DNA of 64,000 nucleotides from Paraburkholderia megapolitana (GTDB lineage: Bacteria > Pseudomonadota > Gammaproteobacteria > Burkholderiales > Burkholderiaceae), in NCBI RefSeq assembly GCF_007556815.1, contig NZ_CP041745.1, forward strand, positions 2,395,001 through 2,459,000, in the 5' to 3' direction. Below the pieces are notes generated by a model that saw nothing but the letters and a program-made list of their open reading frames with translations, made no database searches and had not been told where the DNA came from. The position numbers were made by a program, and so were the translations under genes. Of this stretch, positions 51,249 to 59,341 are shown one piece after another (within the stretch, counting starts at the first letter, position 1; each line of letters begins with the position of its first letter).

Positions 51249-52772
51249 ATGAACACCTCTTCCTTGCGTCGCGCTACAACCGTACTGTCCTGCGGCGCCG
51301 CCCTCGCCTTCGCGCTCGCGGCATGTTCGTTCGGTCCGAACGGCACGCCGCCCGTGATGCCGCAACCGGCCCATTACGGCGCCGAACCGCAACCCACCCA
51401 GACAGTGCAGGCCAACGGCGTCGCGCAGCAGTTCGTCGCCGGAGCGCAGGCGGTGCCCGAATGGTGGAAGCTGTATCGGTCGGACGACCTGAACGCATTG
51501 GTCGACGAAGGGTTGCGTAACAGCCCGACGCTGGCCGCCGCCGACAAGAACCTCGCGGCCGCGCACGAACAGTTGCGCGCGCAGATCGGCAGCTCGCTGC
51601 TGCCGACGATCGACGCCAACGGCCAGGCGACCCGCGAGCGGGCACTCGGTTTCCCGAGCCTCGGCCCGAACACATCGCTCTACAACGTGTTCGTCGGCCA
51701 GATTCAGGCGAACTACACGCTCGACCTGTTCGGCGCAGCTCGTCTCGCGGACAAGGCACTGGCCGCCCGCGTCGACACCCAGGCGTACCAGTTCGATGCG
51801 GCGCGCCGCGCGCTCGCGGCAAACATCGTGTCAGCGGCAATCAACGCGGCGGCACTGCACGAGCAGGTGGACACGACTGAGCGTCTCGTCGTGCTCGCTA
51901 ACCAGCAGGCTGACGATACGAAACGGCGCTACGAACTCGGCGCGGCATCGCACAGCGATCTGCTCAGCGCACAACAGAGCGCGGCAGCGCTGTCGGCGAG
52001 TCTGCCTGGCCTGCGTCAGCAATGGCTGACGACTCGCCATGCGCTCGCCGTGCTGCTCGGTCGCACACCCGACGCAGCACCGGCCGATCTCGATCTCGCC
52101 AGCCTGCATGTACCCGAAAACGTGCCGGTTTCAGTGCCGTCCGATCTGTTGCGTGCACGGCCCGACATCCGCGCCGCGGATGCGACATTGAAAGCCGCCG
52201 CGGCCGAAGTCGGTGTCGCGACCGCGCAGATGTTTCCGAGCCTGTCGTTGACGGCGTCGATGGGCAAAGGCGGCTTCAGCTGGCCACTCGCGACGTCGGG
52301 CGCGGGTGCGCTCTGGAGTATCGGCGCGTCGCTCACGCAACCGATCTTCCACGGCGGTGCGCTGTTCGCGCAACGCCGCGCAGCCGTCGATACCTACGAG
52401 GCCTCGGTCGCGCAATATCGTCAGACTGTGCTGGCCGCGTTCCAGAACGTCGCCGATACGCTCGCATCGCTCGAACACGACGCCCAGGCACTCGATGCCG
52501 CGAGTACGGCGGCACGCTTCGCGCAGCAGATCTTCACCGAGACGTCGGCACGCTATCGCCTTGGTGCGGTGGCGGTGACGAACACGCGTTCGAGCGAACA
52601 GCAATATCGCAACGCGCGACTCGATGAAATTCGCTACACGGGCGCGCGGCTCACCGATACGGCCACGCTGTTCCAGGCGATGGGCGATCCGCTGCCTGCG
52701 ACTGCATCTACATCTGCGGCAACGACAACAGCGACGGCCTCACCAGCATCGACCAGTGCCGCACACGACTGA
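51249..52772 (+). CDS. Outer-membrane efflux channel (NodT/OprM family lipoprotein)
   Basis: This is the TolC-like exit duct for the RND pump. The 507-residue precursor has a lipobox LAAC with C26, then PEWWKLYRSDDLNALVDEGLRNSPTLAAADKNL as in OprM. Two repeats of coiled-coil/beta hairpin follow, including RARPDIRAADATLKAAAAEVGVATAQMFPSLSL. The C-terminal tail is low complexity (Ala/Ser/Thr). It completes the adaptor-pump-channel operon and is followed by the repeat-bearing intergenic region. Confidence 0.92.
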   Translation: MNTSSLRRATTVLSCGAALAFALAACSFGPNGTPPVMPQPAHYGAEPQPTQTVQANGVAQQFVAGAQAVPEWWKLYRSDDLNALVDEGLRNSPTLAAADKNLAAAHEQLRAQIGSSLLPTIDANGQATRERALGFPSLGPNTSLYNVFVGQIQANYTLDLFGAARLADKALAARVDTQAYQFDAARRALAANIVSAAINAAALHEQVDTTERLVVLANQQADDTKRRYELGAASHSDLLSAQQSAAALSASLPGLRQQWLTTRHALAVLLGRTPDAAPADLDLASLHVPENVPVSVPSDLLRARPDIRAADATLKAAAAEVGVATAQMFPSLSLTASMGKGGFSWPLATSGAGALWSIGASLTQPIFHGGALFAQRRAAVDTYEASVAQYRQTVLAAFQNVADTLASLEHDAQALDAASTAARFAQQIFTETSARYRLGAVAVTNTRSSEQQYRNARLDEIRYTGARLTDTATLFQAMGDPLPATASTSAATTTATASPASTSAAHD

Positions 52773-52784
52773 ATCGCAGCGGGG

Positions 52785-52819
52785 TTATCCGCAGTTCATG
52801 TTGAACAGGCTGTTGAAAA
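52785..52819. repeat. Paired DnaA-box-like element, copy A
   Basis: Left nonamer TTATCCGCA (52785-52793) and inverted right nonamer TGTTGAAAA (52811-52819) are separated by 17 bases. Against the DnaA box TTATCCACA they match 8 and 7 of 9. A central TGTTGA starts 14 bases after the left nonamer. Confidence 0.7.
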
Positions 52820-52886
52820 CCTTCGGACAAGCGCGCTAACGCGTTGAGCGCACAGTGCTTTTGCAGGGTGATGCGAAAAGTGTCGC

Positions 52887-52926
52887 GTCGTCACGCGATC
52901 GATGCAAAACGCGATCGTGTGACGAC
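52887..52926. repeat. 15-bp inverted repeat (hairpin) ahead of copy B
   Basis: GTCGTCACGCGATCG (52887-52901) pairs with CGATCGTGTGACGAC (52912-52926) with one G:T position and a 10-base loop. It lies 4 bases before copy B of the nonamer element. No T-run, so not a standard terminator, although it is placed where the efflux mRNA would end. Confidence 0.65.
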
Positions 52927-52930
52927 GAAG

Positions 52931-52965
52931 TTATCCCCAGTTTCTGTTGACAGAGCTGTTGATAA
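52931..52965. repeat. Paired DnaA-box-like element, copy B
   Basis: TTATCCCCA (52931-52939) and inverted TGTTGATAA (52957-52965), 17-base spacer with TGTTGA at the same internal position. Both nonamers match the DnaA box at 8 of 9. Confidence 0.75.
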
Positions 52966-53124
52966 GTGTCGCGCAGCGACTCTAACTATCTGATGTGAAT
53001 GGCATTGCCGTCGCGGGTGCGCAGTCATGCAGGTCCGCACAGGCTCGGCGCTAACGACAACGACACACTCGGGCGATTGCGTCCGCACACGGTCGCGCAA
53101 CGCAACCCTGCGCGGATCGCGACG

Positions 53125-53159
53125 TTGTCCACAGATTGTGTTGAAAGACCTGTTGATAA
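53125..53159. repeat. Paired DnaA-box-like element, copy C
   Basis: TTGTCCACA (53125-53133) and inverted TGTTGATAA (53151-53159), 17-base spacer with TGTTGA at the same internal position. Both nonamers match the DnaA box at 8 of 9. Confidence 0.75.
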
Positions 53160-53271
53160 CACCCGGACAACCATGCCAGGTGTTTGAATGAAGGCAGCTT
53201 TCCGCTGCTGCTGGCCGATACGCCGTGCGTGAACGCACACAGCGTCCACGCACGGCGGGATCAAGACCCGA

Positions 53272-55767
53272 TCAAGGCTTGTTCGATTCGAACAGATCGA
53301 GAATCTGCTGTTTCTCACCCGACGATACGGTCGGCACCGGAGGCGGCGTCAGCCCACCCGGATTGCCCACGGCATCGGTCCCGCCCGCGAGCGGATTCGC
53401 CGCATCCATCCCGATGCTCGCCACAAACCCGTTGCCCGGCGTAGCGTCGGCAAAGAACAGCTCGCCATCCACCGTCGTGACGGTATCGGGCATTGCCGGT
53501 TCGGCCTGCGGTACGCCGCGCAACGCACGTTGCATGTACTCGACCCAGATCGGCAGCGCGAGTTGCGCGCCGAATTCGCGACTACCGAGCGATTTCGGCT
53601 GGTCGTAGCCCATCCACGCCACCGCGACGAGCGATTGCTGATAACCGGCGAACCAGCCGTCCTTCGCATCGTTCGTGGTACCGGTCTTGCCCTGCAGGTC
53701 CGAGCGATGCAGCACGTTCGTCCCTGCGCCGGTACCGGCCGTCGCCACCGAGTGCAGCAGGCTGTTCATGATGTAGGCGTTGCGCGGTGTCAGTGTCTGC
53801 GGCGCGTCGCGACCGGCCACGAGCGGCTGCGCTTTCGACAGCGGTTCACCGCGCGCATCGTCCACTTCCGCGATCAGATACGGATTGATGCGATAGCCGC
53901 CGTTTGCAAACACCGAGTACCCGCCCGCTGACTGCAGCGGCGTAACGAGACCCGCGCCGAGGGCCATCGGCAGATACGGCGGCGTCTTGTCGACATCGAA
54001 ACCGAAACGCTGCGTAACGTAGTCCTGCGCGTACTTCGTGCCGATAAACGACAGGATGCGGATCGACACGAGGTTCTTCGACTTCTCCAATGCGAGGCGC
54101 ATCGACATCGGACCTTCGGGCTGATCGTCGTCCTTCGGTTCCCATGCGTCGCCGCCGGGTGTCGTCGGCGGGAAATACAGCGGCGCGTCGTTGATGATCG
54201 TAGCCGGCCCAAGACCCTTCTCGAGCGACGCCGAATAGATAAACGGCTTGAAGCTCGACCCCGGCTGACGCCAGGCCTGCGTTACGTGATTGAACTTGTT
54301 CTTGTTGAAATCGAAGCCGCCGATCAACGCGCGAATCGCGCCGTCCTGCGGCGTCAGCGACACGAGCGCGCCTTCCACCTGCGGCAACTGCGTGATCTGC
54401 CAGTTGCCCTTCGCATCGGCAATCAAACGCACGATTGAACCGGGCTTGATGCGCAGCGTCTGCGACGCGCGCGGCGACAGCGCCGCGGCCACGAATCGCA
54501 GTCCGTCGCCGCTGATCGTCGCAACCGTACCGTCGAGCACCTGAGCCGTCACCTGCTTCGGCCCCGCTGCGGTCACGACAGCCGCGATGATCTCGCCGTT
54601 GTCGGGGTGATCGGTGAGCGTGTCTTCGATCGCCTGATCGCGGTCGTCGCCGGGCGGCGGCAATTCGACATACCCTTCCGGTCCACGATAGCCGTGGCGG
54701 CGTTCGTAATCCATCACGCCCTTGCGCACCGCATCGTAGGCTGCCGTTTGATCGGCGGAATCGATCGTCGTCGTCACGTTCAGGCCGCGAGTATAGGTTT
54801 CGTCGCGGTATTGCGCGTACATCATCTGGCGCACCATTTCGGCGACGTACTCCGCATGCACGCTGTATTCGTTGCCGGCCGTCTTCGTATGGATGTCTTC
54901 CTTCACGGCCTGATCGTATTGATCCTGCGTGATGTACTTCAGATCGAGCATCCGCTTCAGGATGTATTCCTGGCGAATCTTCGCGCGCTTCGGATTGACC
55001 ACCGGGTTATACGCGGACGGCGCCTTCGGCAGCCCCGCGAGCATCGCCGCTTGCGCCAGCGTCACGTCCTTCAGGTCCTCGCCGAAATACACGCGCGCGG
55101 CCGCGGCAAAGCCGTAGGCACGCTCGCCCAGATAGATCTGGTTCATGTACAGCTCGAGAATCTGGTCCTTGGTCAGCGCGCGTTCGATCTTGTACGCAAG
55201 CATCATTTCGTAGATCTTGCGCGTGTAGGTCTTTTCGCTCGACAGGAAGAAGTTGCGCGCCACCTGCATCGTGATGGTGCTCGCGCCCTGCGATGCGCCG
55301 CCGTGCATCAGGTCGGCAATCCCCGCCCGCAGAATACCGAGGAAGTCGACGCCGCCGTGTTCGTAGAAGCGGTAATCCTCGATGGCGAGGACCGCTTTCT
55401 TCTGGATGTCGGGGATGTCCTGGAAGCGCACGAGGCTGCGACGCTCTTCGCCGAATTCGCCGATCAGCACGTGGTCCGCGGTATAGACGCGCAACGGTAC
55501 CTTCGGACGATAGTCGGTCAGCGAATCGAGCGACGGCAATTGCGGTCCCATCACGACGAGCGCATAACCGATGATCAGCGAACCGATCACGGCGAGCGTC
55601 GCAAAGAATCCGGCAAACCACAGCGCGAGCGTCACGCCGAACGAACGTCGGCGCGGCGTGTGGTTTTCGCGCGGTCGTCCCGTGGGGGTTCCGGCGTTGA
55701 AGCGGGGTTCGCGATCTCCGGACTGGCCGGGCGACTGGGAAGAATGCGGTCGTTTAATGATAGGCAT
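53272..55767 (-). CDS. mrcA: Penicillin-binding protein 1A (bifunctional peptidoglycan synthase)
   Basis: This class A PBP polymerises glycan strands and cross-links peptides in the periplasm. The 831-residue reading starts MPIIKRPHSS. A cytoplasmic tail is followed by one membrane helix (about 45-70), then the GT51 domain with the catalytic glutamate in AIEDYRFYEHGGVD and the QGASTITMQ motif, and an OB-like insert. The transpeptidase domain has PGSSFKPFIY (S-x-x-K), SKN in EKSKNLVS, and GKTGTTND. A glycine/proline-rich tail ends the protein. The start is uncertain because no strong ribosome site is visible; another ATG at 55797 is possible. Confidence 0.93.
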   Translation of the reverse strand: MPIIKRPHSSQSPGQSGDREPRFNAGTPTGRPRENHTPRRRSFGVTLALWFAGFFATLAVIGSLIIGYALVVMGPQLPSLDSLTDYRPKVPLRVYTADHVLIGEFGEERRSLVRFQDIPDIQKKAVLAIEDYRFYEHGGVDFLGILRAGIADLMHGGASQGASTITMQVARNFFLSSEKTYTRKIYEMMLAYKIERALTKDQILELYMNQIYLGERAYGFAAAARVYFGEDLKDVTLAQAAMLAGLPKAPSAYNPVVNPKRAKIRQEYILKRMLDLKYITQDQYDQAVKEDIHTKTAGNEYSVHAEYVAEMVRQMMYAQYRDETYTRGLNVTTTIDSADQTAAYDAVRKGVMDYERRHGYRGPEGYVELPPPGDDRDQAIEDTLTDHPDNGEIIAAVVTAAGPKQVTAQVLDGTVATISGDGLRFVAAALSPRASQTLRIKPGSIVRLIADAKGNWQITQLPQVEGALVSLTPQDGAIRALIGGFDFNKNKFNHVTQAWRQPGSSFKPFIYSASLEKGLGPATIINDAPLYFPPTTPGGDAWEPKDDDQPEGPMSMRLALEKSKNLVSIRILSFIGTKYAQDYVTQRFGFDVDKTPPYLPMALGAGLVTPLQSAGGYSVFANGGYRINPYLIAEVDDARGEPLSKAQPLVAGRDAPQTLTPRNAYIMNSLLHSVATAGTGAGTNVLHRSDLQGKTGTTNDAKDGWFAGYQQSLVAVAWMGYDQPKSLGSREFGAQLALPIWVEYMQRALRGVPQAEPAMPDTVTTVDGELFFADATPGNGFVASIGMDAANPLAGGTDAVGNPGGLTPPPVPTVSSGEKQQILDLFESNKP

Positions 55768-56245
55768 GACTGGAATGGTTGGCGCGTCGCGGCGCATCTT
55801 CGGCGCCCGAACGGACGGCGCTGCGCGAGGCAGACACCGCCATGCGGCCCCAAGCCCCGGGGTGCCGCATGGTGCGCCGGACAAAGATGCCGGCGCAACT
55901 TAACAGCGCATTCTAAAGAAATCGAGCGGCCTGTTTGCCAGTTTTTTTGTAAGAATTCCCTCACTCATGGTCCCGCGGACGCCCACGCCACCCCGTTTGT
56001 ACCGCGCGGACACGCCGTCCGGCCGGTCTGTGCGATGCCCGACGGTTATCAACAGAAAATGTTGAACACCCTGTGGACAAACCCGCCGAAAAGCGTACAA
56101 CTTGTTGAAGTCACGGCATTTTCATGTGCCGCCCGGTTTCGCATCCGGGCAACTCGACTTATGATGAAGTCATCAGGCGGCGGCGCACACGGCATAGCGT
56201 CCCGCGCCCGCAGGAAACGAAATCAACAAGGCACGTGAGCGGATC
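55768..56245. other. Divergent intergenic region between mrcA and the ribbon-helix-helix gene
   Basis: About 480 bases with no convincing gene. It should hold promoters for both directions. It contains copy D of the paired nonamer element at 56046-56080. Confidence 0.55.
56046..56080. repeat. Paired DnaA-box-like element, copy D
   Basis: TTATCAACA (56046-56054) and inverted TGTGGACAA (56072-56080), 17-base spacer with TGTTGA at the same internal position as in copies A-C. Both nonamers match the DnaA box at 8 of 9. It lies about 280 bases upstream of mrcA, on the opposite side of the gene from copies A-C. Confidence 0.75.
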
Positions 56246-56872
56246 ATGAACAAGCCTACCGAACGCATCGTCGTATTCGTCACGCCCGCGCAGAAACGCG
56301 CGATCGCCGCGAGCGCGGAAGGCCTCGGGATCAGCGTCAGCGAACTGATGCGCCGGGCCGTGCTCAGCTTCGGCGCGACCAGCGAACAGGTGAAGGCCGC
56401 CAGCATCGTCGATCGGCTCAATGCACCGCGCGAACCCGATGCATTGAACGAGGCATTGCAACGCGTCGCGCGCACTGCGACGAAACAGCGTACTGCACCG
56501 CGTGCAGCGACAAAAGCCGCGCCCGTGGTCGAACCGCGCGACACGTCCGATCCATCGTCCGCCGGTGCGCCGTTCGGCGAACATCACGGCGCCCCGCTCT
56601 CGGTACCCGACGCACTGCGAGCGCATCACGACGCGCTCGCCGCAACTGCGGCAGCTGTCGCGGCGGCCGCCGGCGCGCTCGATGCACCAATGACCGACAC
56701 CAGCGCCGAAGACCTGCAGGCAGCCGCAGAAGCCGCTGCGCGCGTGACCGCGGCCAAAGCTGCGTCCCTCGCTGCAAACGCCGCCAAAGCACCCCGCACG
56801 CGCCGCGCAACCCGTTCCGAAGAAGACGACTCGCATCCGGACCCGGCAACCCCCGACGGACATTTCGCCTGA
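56246..56872 (+). CDS. Ribbon-helix-helix (MobC-like) protein with Ala-rich tail
   Basis: A 208-residue protein. The first 45 residues (TERIVVFVTPAQKRAIAASAEGLGISVSELMRRAV) form a ribbon-helix-helix DNA-binding domain most like the N-terminus of MobC-type mobilisation accessory proteins. The rest is low complexity, very rich in Ala with scattered Lys/Arg (AATAAAVAAAAGALDAP), a flexible tail that could bind DNA loosely. There is no relaxase or transfer gene nearby, so a chromosomal DNA-binding role is more likely than mobilisation. It lies between mrcA and the pspA-like gene. Confidence 0.65.
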   Translation: MNKPTERIVVFVTPAQKRAIAASAEGLGISVSELMRRAVLSFGATSEQVKAASIVDRLNAPREPDALNEALQRVARTATKQRTAPRAATKAAPVVEPRDTSDPSSAGAPFGEHHGAPLSVPDALRAHHDALAATAAAVAAAAGALDAPMTDTSAEDLQAAAEAAARVTAAKAASLAANAAKAPRTRRATRSEEDDSHPDPATPDGHFA

Positions 56873-57250
56873 CCGGCCAGCGCTGCAACGTACAACGTCG
56901 ACGACTTGCGAATAGCGACAAAAACGACAATAAAAAACTCCGCCAATAGACGTTCACGATACCGTTTTGAAACACATGTAAAACGGTTTTGGAAACCGGC
57001 GTTTTAAGACCGTTTTAAGGGAGGCCGTGGTGTAATATCCGCGGACAGTCTGGCCCTTTAGGATCTTTTACGATCTTTCGCCACAGGTAGCATCGTCAGC
57101 AGCTTATTCGTGGCCGGACTATTGCAATTCGCATGGGTGCCCCGATGTCCGGGTCGGCACCGCTGCGCACAGCCTGTGCAGCACGCGTTTTTCGCGCGGC
57201 GCAGGCTGGCGCTGGACGCCGGGCGCCGTTTTCAATCAATGGAGGGTTTC
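56873..57250. other. Upstream region of the PspA-like gene with ACCGTTTT repeats
   Basis: About 380 bases without a gene. CGTTTTAAG occurs at 57000-57008 and 57011-57019 (11-base period), with related ACCGTTTTGA at 56961-56970 and AAAACGGTTTT at about 56980-56990. GGAAACCGG at 56991-56999 resembles an ECF-type -35 element, and TGTAATATC (57031-57039) could serve as a -10. These make a plausible stress-regulated promoter for the PspA-like gene. Confidence 0.45.
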
Positions 57251-57931
57251 ATGTCGCTTATTGACAGCATTTCGCGCACGCTCAAGGGTCTTCTCAACGA
57301 CGCTGCCGATTCTGTGCAGGACCCGTCGCGCGACTCGCGGCAGATCGTTCGCGAACTCGACGACAGCATCGCGAAAGCGGAAAACTCGCTGATCGAGATT
57401 CAGGCGCAGGTCGCCACGCAGCAAAGCAAGCGCGACGTCGCCGCAGATAAAGCGAAGAAGTACGAAGACGGCGCGAAGCGCGCGCTGCAATCGGGCGATG
57501 AAAACCTCGCGCGCGAAGCGCTCGGCGCCCAGGCGAACGCGGAAGCCGAACGCAATGCGCTCGCGAGCGAACTGTCCACGCTGGAGCCTTCCGTCGACCA
57601 GCTCAAGCAGCAGATCGACGACATGCGTCAGCGCCGCAACGATCTGAATGCGCGCTCTAATATTCTTCAGGCGAAGCAGCAGATCGCGCAGGCCAAGGAT
57701 GTCGCGGCCAGCGCGCTCGGTGGGATCGGCGGCAAGAATCTGTCGGAAGATTTCCAGAAGCTCGAAGACAAGGTAGCGCTGTCGAATGCGCGCTCCGACG
57801 CCCGCCTCAATTCTGCCGACACGAAAAGCGGCAAGGCCCTCGACGACAAGCTCGCGGATCTGAACCGCGGTCCGTCCGTCGAAGACCGTCTCGAAGCACT
57901 GAAGAAGCAGTTGAACACGCCTGCGCAGTAG
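57251..57931 (+). CDS. pspA: PspA/IM30-family membrane-stress protein
   Basis: This coiled-coil protein assembles on stressed inner membrane and maintains the proton-motive force (PspA) or thylakoid integrity (IM30/Vipp1). The 226 residues have the family pattern. An amphipathic N-terminal helix (SLIDSISRTLKGLLNDAAD) is followed by long heptad helices rich in Ala, Glu, Lys and Gln (about 25-160) and a polar C-terminal part. The ATG follows TGGAGGGTTTC, a strong ribosome site. No pspF, B or C is present. The next gene, a TPR membrane protein, probably works with it. Confidence 0.85.
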   Translation: MSLIDSISRTLKGLLNDAADSVQDPSRDSRQIVRELDDSIAKAENSLIEIQAQVATQQSKRDVAADKAKKYEDGAKRALQSGDENLAREALGAQANAEAERNALASELSTLEPSVDQLKQQIDDMRQRRNDLNARSNILQAKQQIAQAKDVAASALGGIGGKNLSEDFQKLEDKVALSNARSDARLNSADTKSGKALDDKLADLNRGPSVEDRLEALKKQLNTPAQ

Positions 57932-58020
57932 TCTGGTTGGCAGGACGGGTATCTCACTACCGCGCAACCATCTTGCATGAAATCGGCACCGGTGCCCCGC
58001 ACCGGTTCCGGTCGACACAT

Positions 58021-58042
58021 GGAGACGGGCGGCTAGCCGCCC
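58021..58042 (+). promoter_or_regulatory. Hairpin between the Shine-Dalgarno and start of the TPR gene
   Basis: GGAG (58021-58024) is followed by a 6-bp hairpin GGGCGG-CTAG-CCGCCC (58027-58042) and then the ATG at 58053. Linear spacing is 28 bases, too long for initiation; folding the hairpin shortens it to about 12. Translation may therefore depend on the hairpin. Confidence 0.5.
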
Positions 58043-58052
58043 GGTCCGCATC

Positions 58053-59222
58053 ATGAAGAAATTCCTCGCAGCAGCGTGTCTGTCGCTGATGCTCGCTTCG
58101 ACCGCTGCGTTCGCGGTGCCGAGCGTCCAGCAGATCGAATCGGCGATGTCGCAGGGCAACTGGCAACAGGCCGATAGCGGCCTGACGCAAGTGCTCGAAG
58201 CGCATCCGAACAATGCGCACGCGCACTACCTGTACGGTCAGGTGCTCGATCGCGAAGGCCGCTCCGGCGACGCGCTCGCGCAGATCCAGCAGGCGAAGAC
58301 ACTCGATCCGCAAATCCGCTTCACCGATCCGACGCGTTTCGCGCAGACCGAAGCGCGGATTCGTCGTAACGCCGAGCAGAGCGCAGGCGCCGCGCCTGCG
58401 AACCGCACTGGCAACGCGATCGTTCAGCAGCAGACCACGGCGTTTGCGCCGCAGGCGCCGCAACGCCACGGCCCGTCGATCGGTTCGTGGATCGGCATCG
58501 CTCTGCTCATCGCGGTGATTGCGTTCGTGCTGCGCTGGACGCTGCGACGCGCCCGCTCGAACGACGATACGCGTAGCGACGATGAACGCCGCACGCAATT
58601 GAAACGCGCCACCGATCTGCTGAACGCGGTCCGTTCGCTGAAGCTCGACGTGCGTTTGTCCACCGCGCCCGGACACGATGTGCTCGAGAAGGAAGTCGAA
58701 GGCGTCGAAGGACAATTGCGCGAGCAGGTCGAAGCGCTATCGAACGGCAAGAACCCGGTGCCGCCCTATCAGCTCGACGAACTCGACCGTCGCGTAGAAA
58801 GTCTGAAAGCGCGCGCCGATGGTCGCCCCGATCCGTACCCTGCCGGCGCAGCACCGGTACCCGGCCAGTCGCCGTATGCCCGCGAAGCGGATGAACGCTT
58901 CGGTCGCTCGCAGGAACCGCCGCCGCCCTACTATCCGCAACAGCAGCCGCCCGTCATCGTCCAGCAAGGCGGTGGTTTCGGTGGCGGCATGGGCGGGCTG
59001 CTCACCGGTGTATTGCTCGGCGAAGCGCTGAATTCGGGCCGCGACCGGGTCGTCGAGCGTGACGTGGTTGTCGACGATGAAGAAGCACGACGTCGCGCCG
59101 CCGGTGGCGATAACGGCGGCCTCGATTTCGGTCGGGGATCGAACGACTGGAACGATGGCGGCGGGGGTGGCGGCGTCGATATGGGCAGCAACGACGATTC
59201 GGGCGGCTGGTCCGATACGTAA
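58053..59222 (+). CDS. TPR-containing membrane protein paired with PspA
   Basis: A 389-residue protein of unknown function. It has a signal peptide (MKKFLAAACLSLMLASTAAFA), then two TPR-like repeats (about 25-90, with NWQQADSGLTQVLEAHPNNAHAHYLYGQVL). A membrane helix at about 144-162 (SWIGIALLIAVIAFVLRW) is followed by a basic stop (RRARS), a coiled coil (about 180-230), a Pro/Gln stretch and a Gly/Asp-rich tail ending GGWSDT. The TPR part should be periplasmic and the tail cytoplasmic, where it could meet the PspA-like protein encoded 121 bases upstream. Confidence 0.75.
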   Translation: MKKFLAAACLSLMLASTAAFAVPSVQQIESAMSQGNWQQADSGLTQVLEAHPNNAHAHYLYGQVLDREGRSGDALAQIQQAKTLDPQIRFTDPTRFAQTEARIRRNAEQSAGAAPANRTGNAIVQQQTTAFAPQAPQRHGPSIGSWIGIALLIAVIAFVLRWTLRRARSNDDTRSDDERRTQLKRATDLLNAVRSLKLDVRLSTAPGHDVLEKEVEGVEGQLREQVEALSNGKNPVPPYQLDELDRRVESLKARADGRPDPYPAGAAPVPGQSPYAREADERFGRSQEPPPPYYPQQQPPVIVQQGGGFGGGMGGLLTGVLLGEALNSGRDRVVERDVVVDDEEARRRAAGGDNGGLDFGRGSNDWNDGGGGGGVDMGSNDDSGGWSDT

Positions 59223-59260
59223 GCGATCACCGTTTCAAACATCGCAGTACCGTTGTTCCG

Positions 59261-59295
59261 ACACCCTGCGTGCGCGCTGCATGCAGGGTGTTTTT
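59261..59295 (+). terminator. Intrinsic terminator of the pspA-TPR unit
   Basis: ACACCCTGC (59261-59269) pairs with GCAGGGTGT (59283-59291), followed by TTTTTCTTTTTC. It lies 38 bases after the TPR gene stop and before the convergent TetR gene. Confidence 0.85.
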
Positions 59296-59341
59296 CTTTT
59301 TCATCAACGCCCGTCAATACACAGCGCGTAACGCTACCGGC

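Larger units (their letters stand above)
52773..53271. other. Non-coding region between convergent efflux and mrcA genes, holding repeats
   Basis: About 500 bases without a credible gene. It holds three copies of the 35-bp paired nonamer element (52785, 52931, 53125) and a long near-perfect hairpin (52887-52926). Because both flanking genes end here, the region is not a promoter for either. Confidence 0.75.

Noticed and set aside
52785..53159. A replication origin made by the DnaA-box-like cluster
   Set aside because: No dnaA, parAB, dnaN or A/T-rich unwinding region is nearby, and the nonamers come as isolated fixed pairs between convergent genes rather than as an origin array.
56246..56872. 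Evidence for an integrated plasmid or mobile element
   Set aside because: Only a MobC-like domain is seen. No relaxase, integrase, transposase or flanking repeats accompany it, and codon use is like the neighbours.
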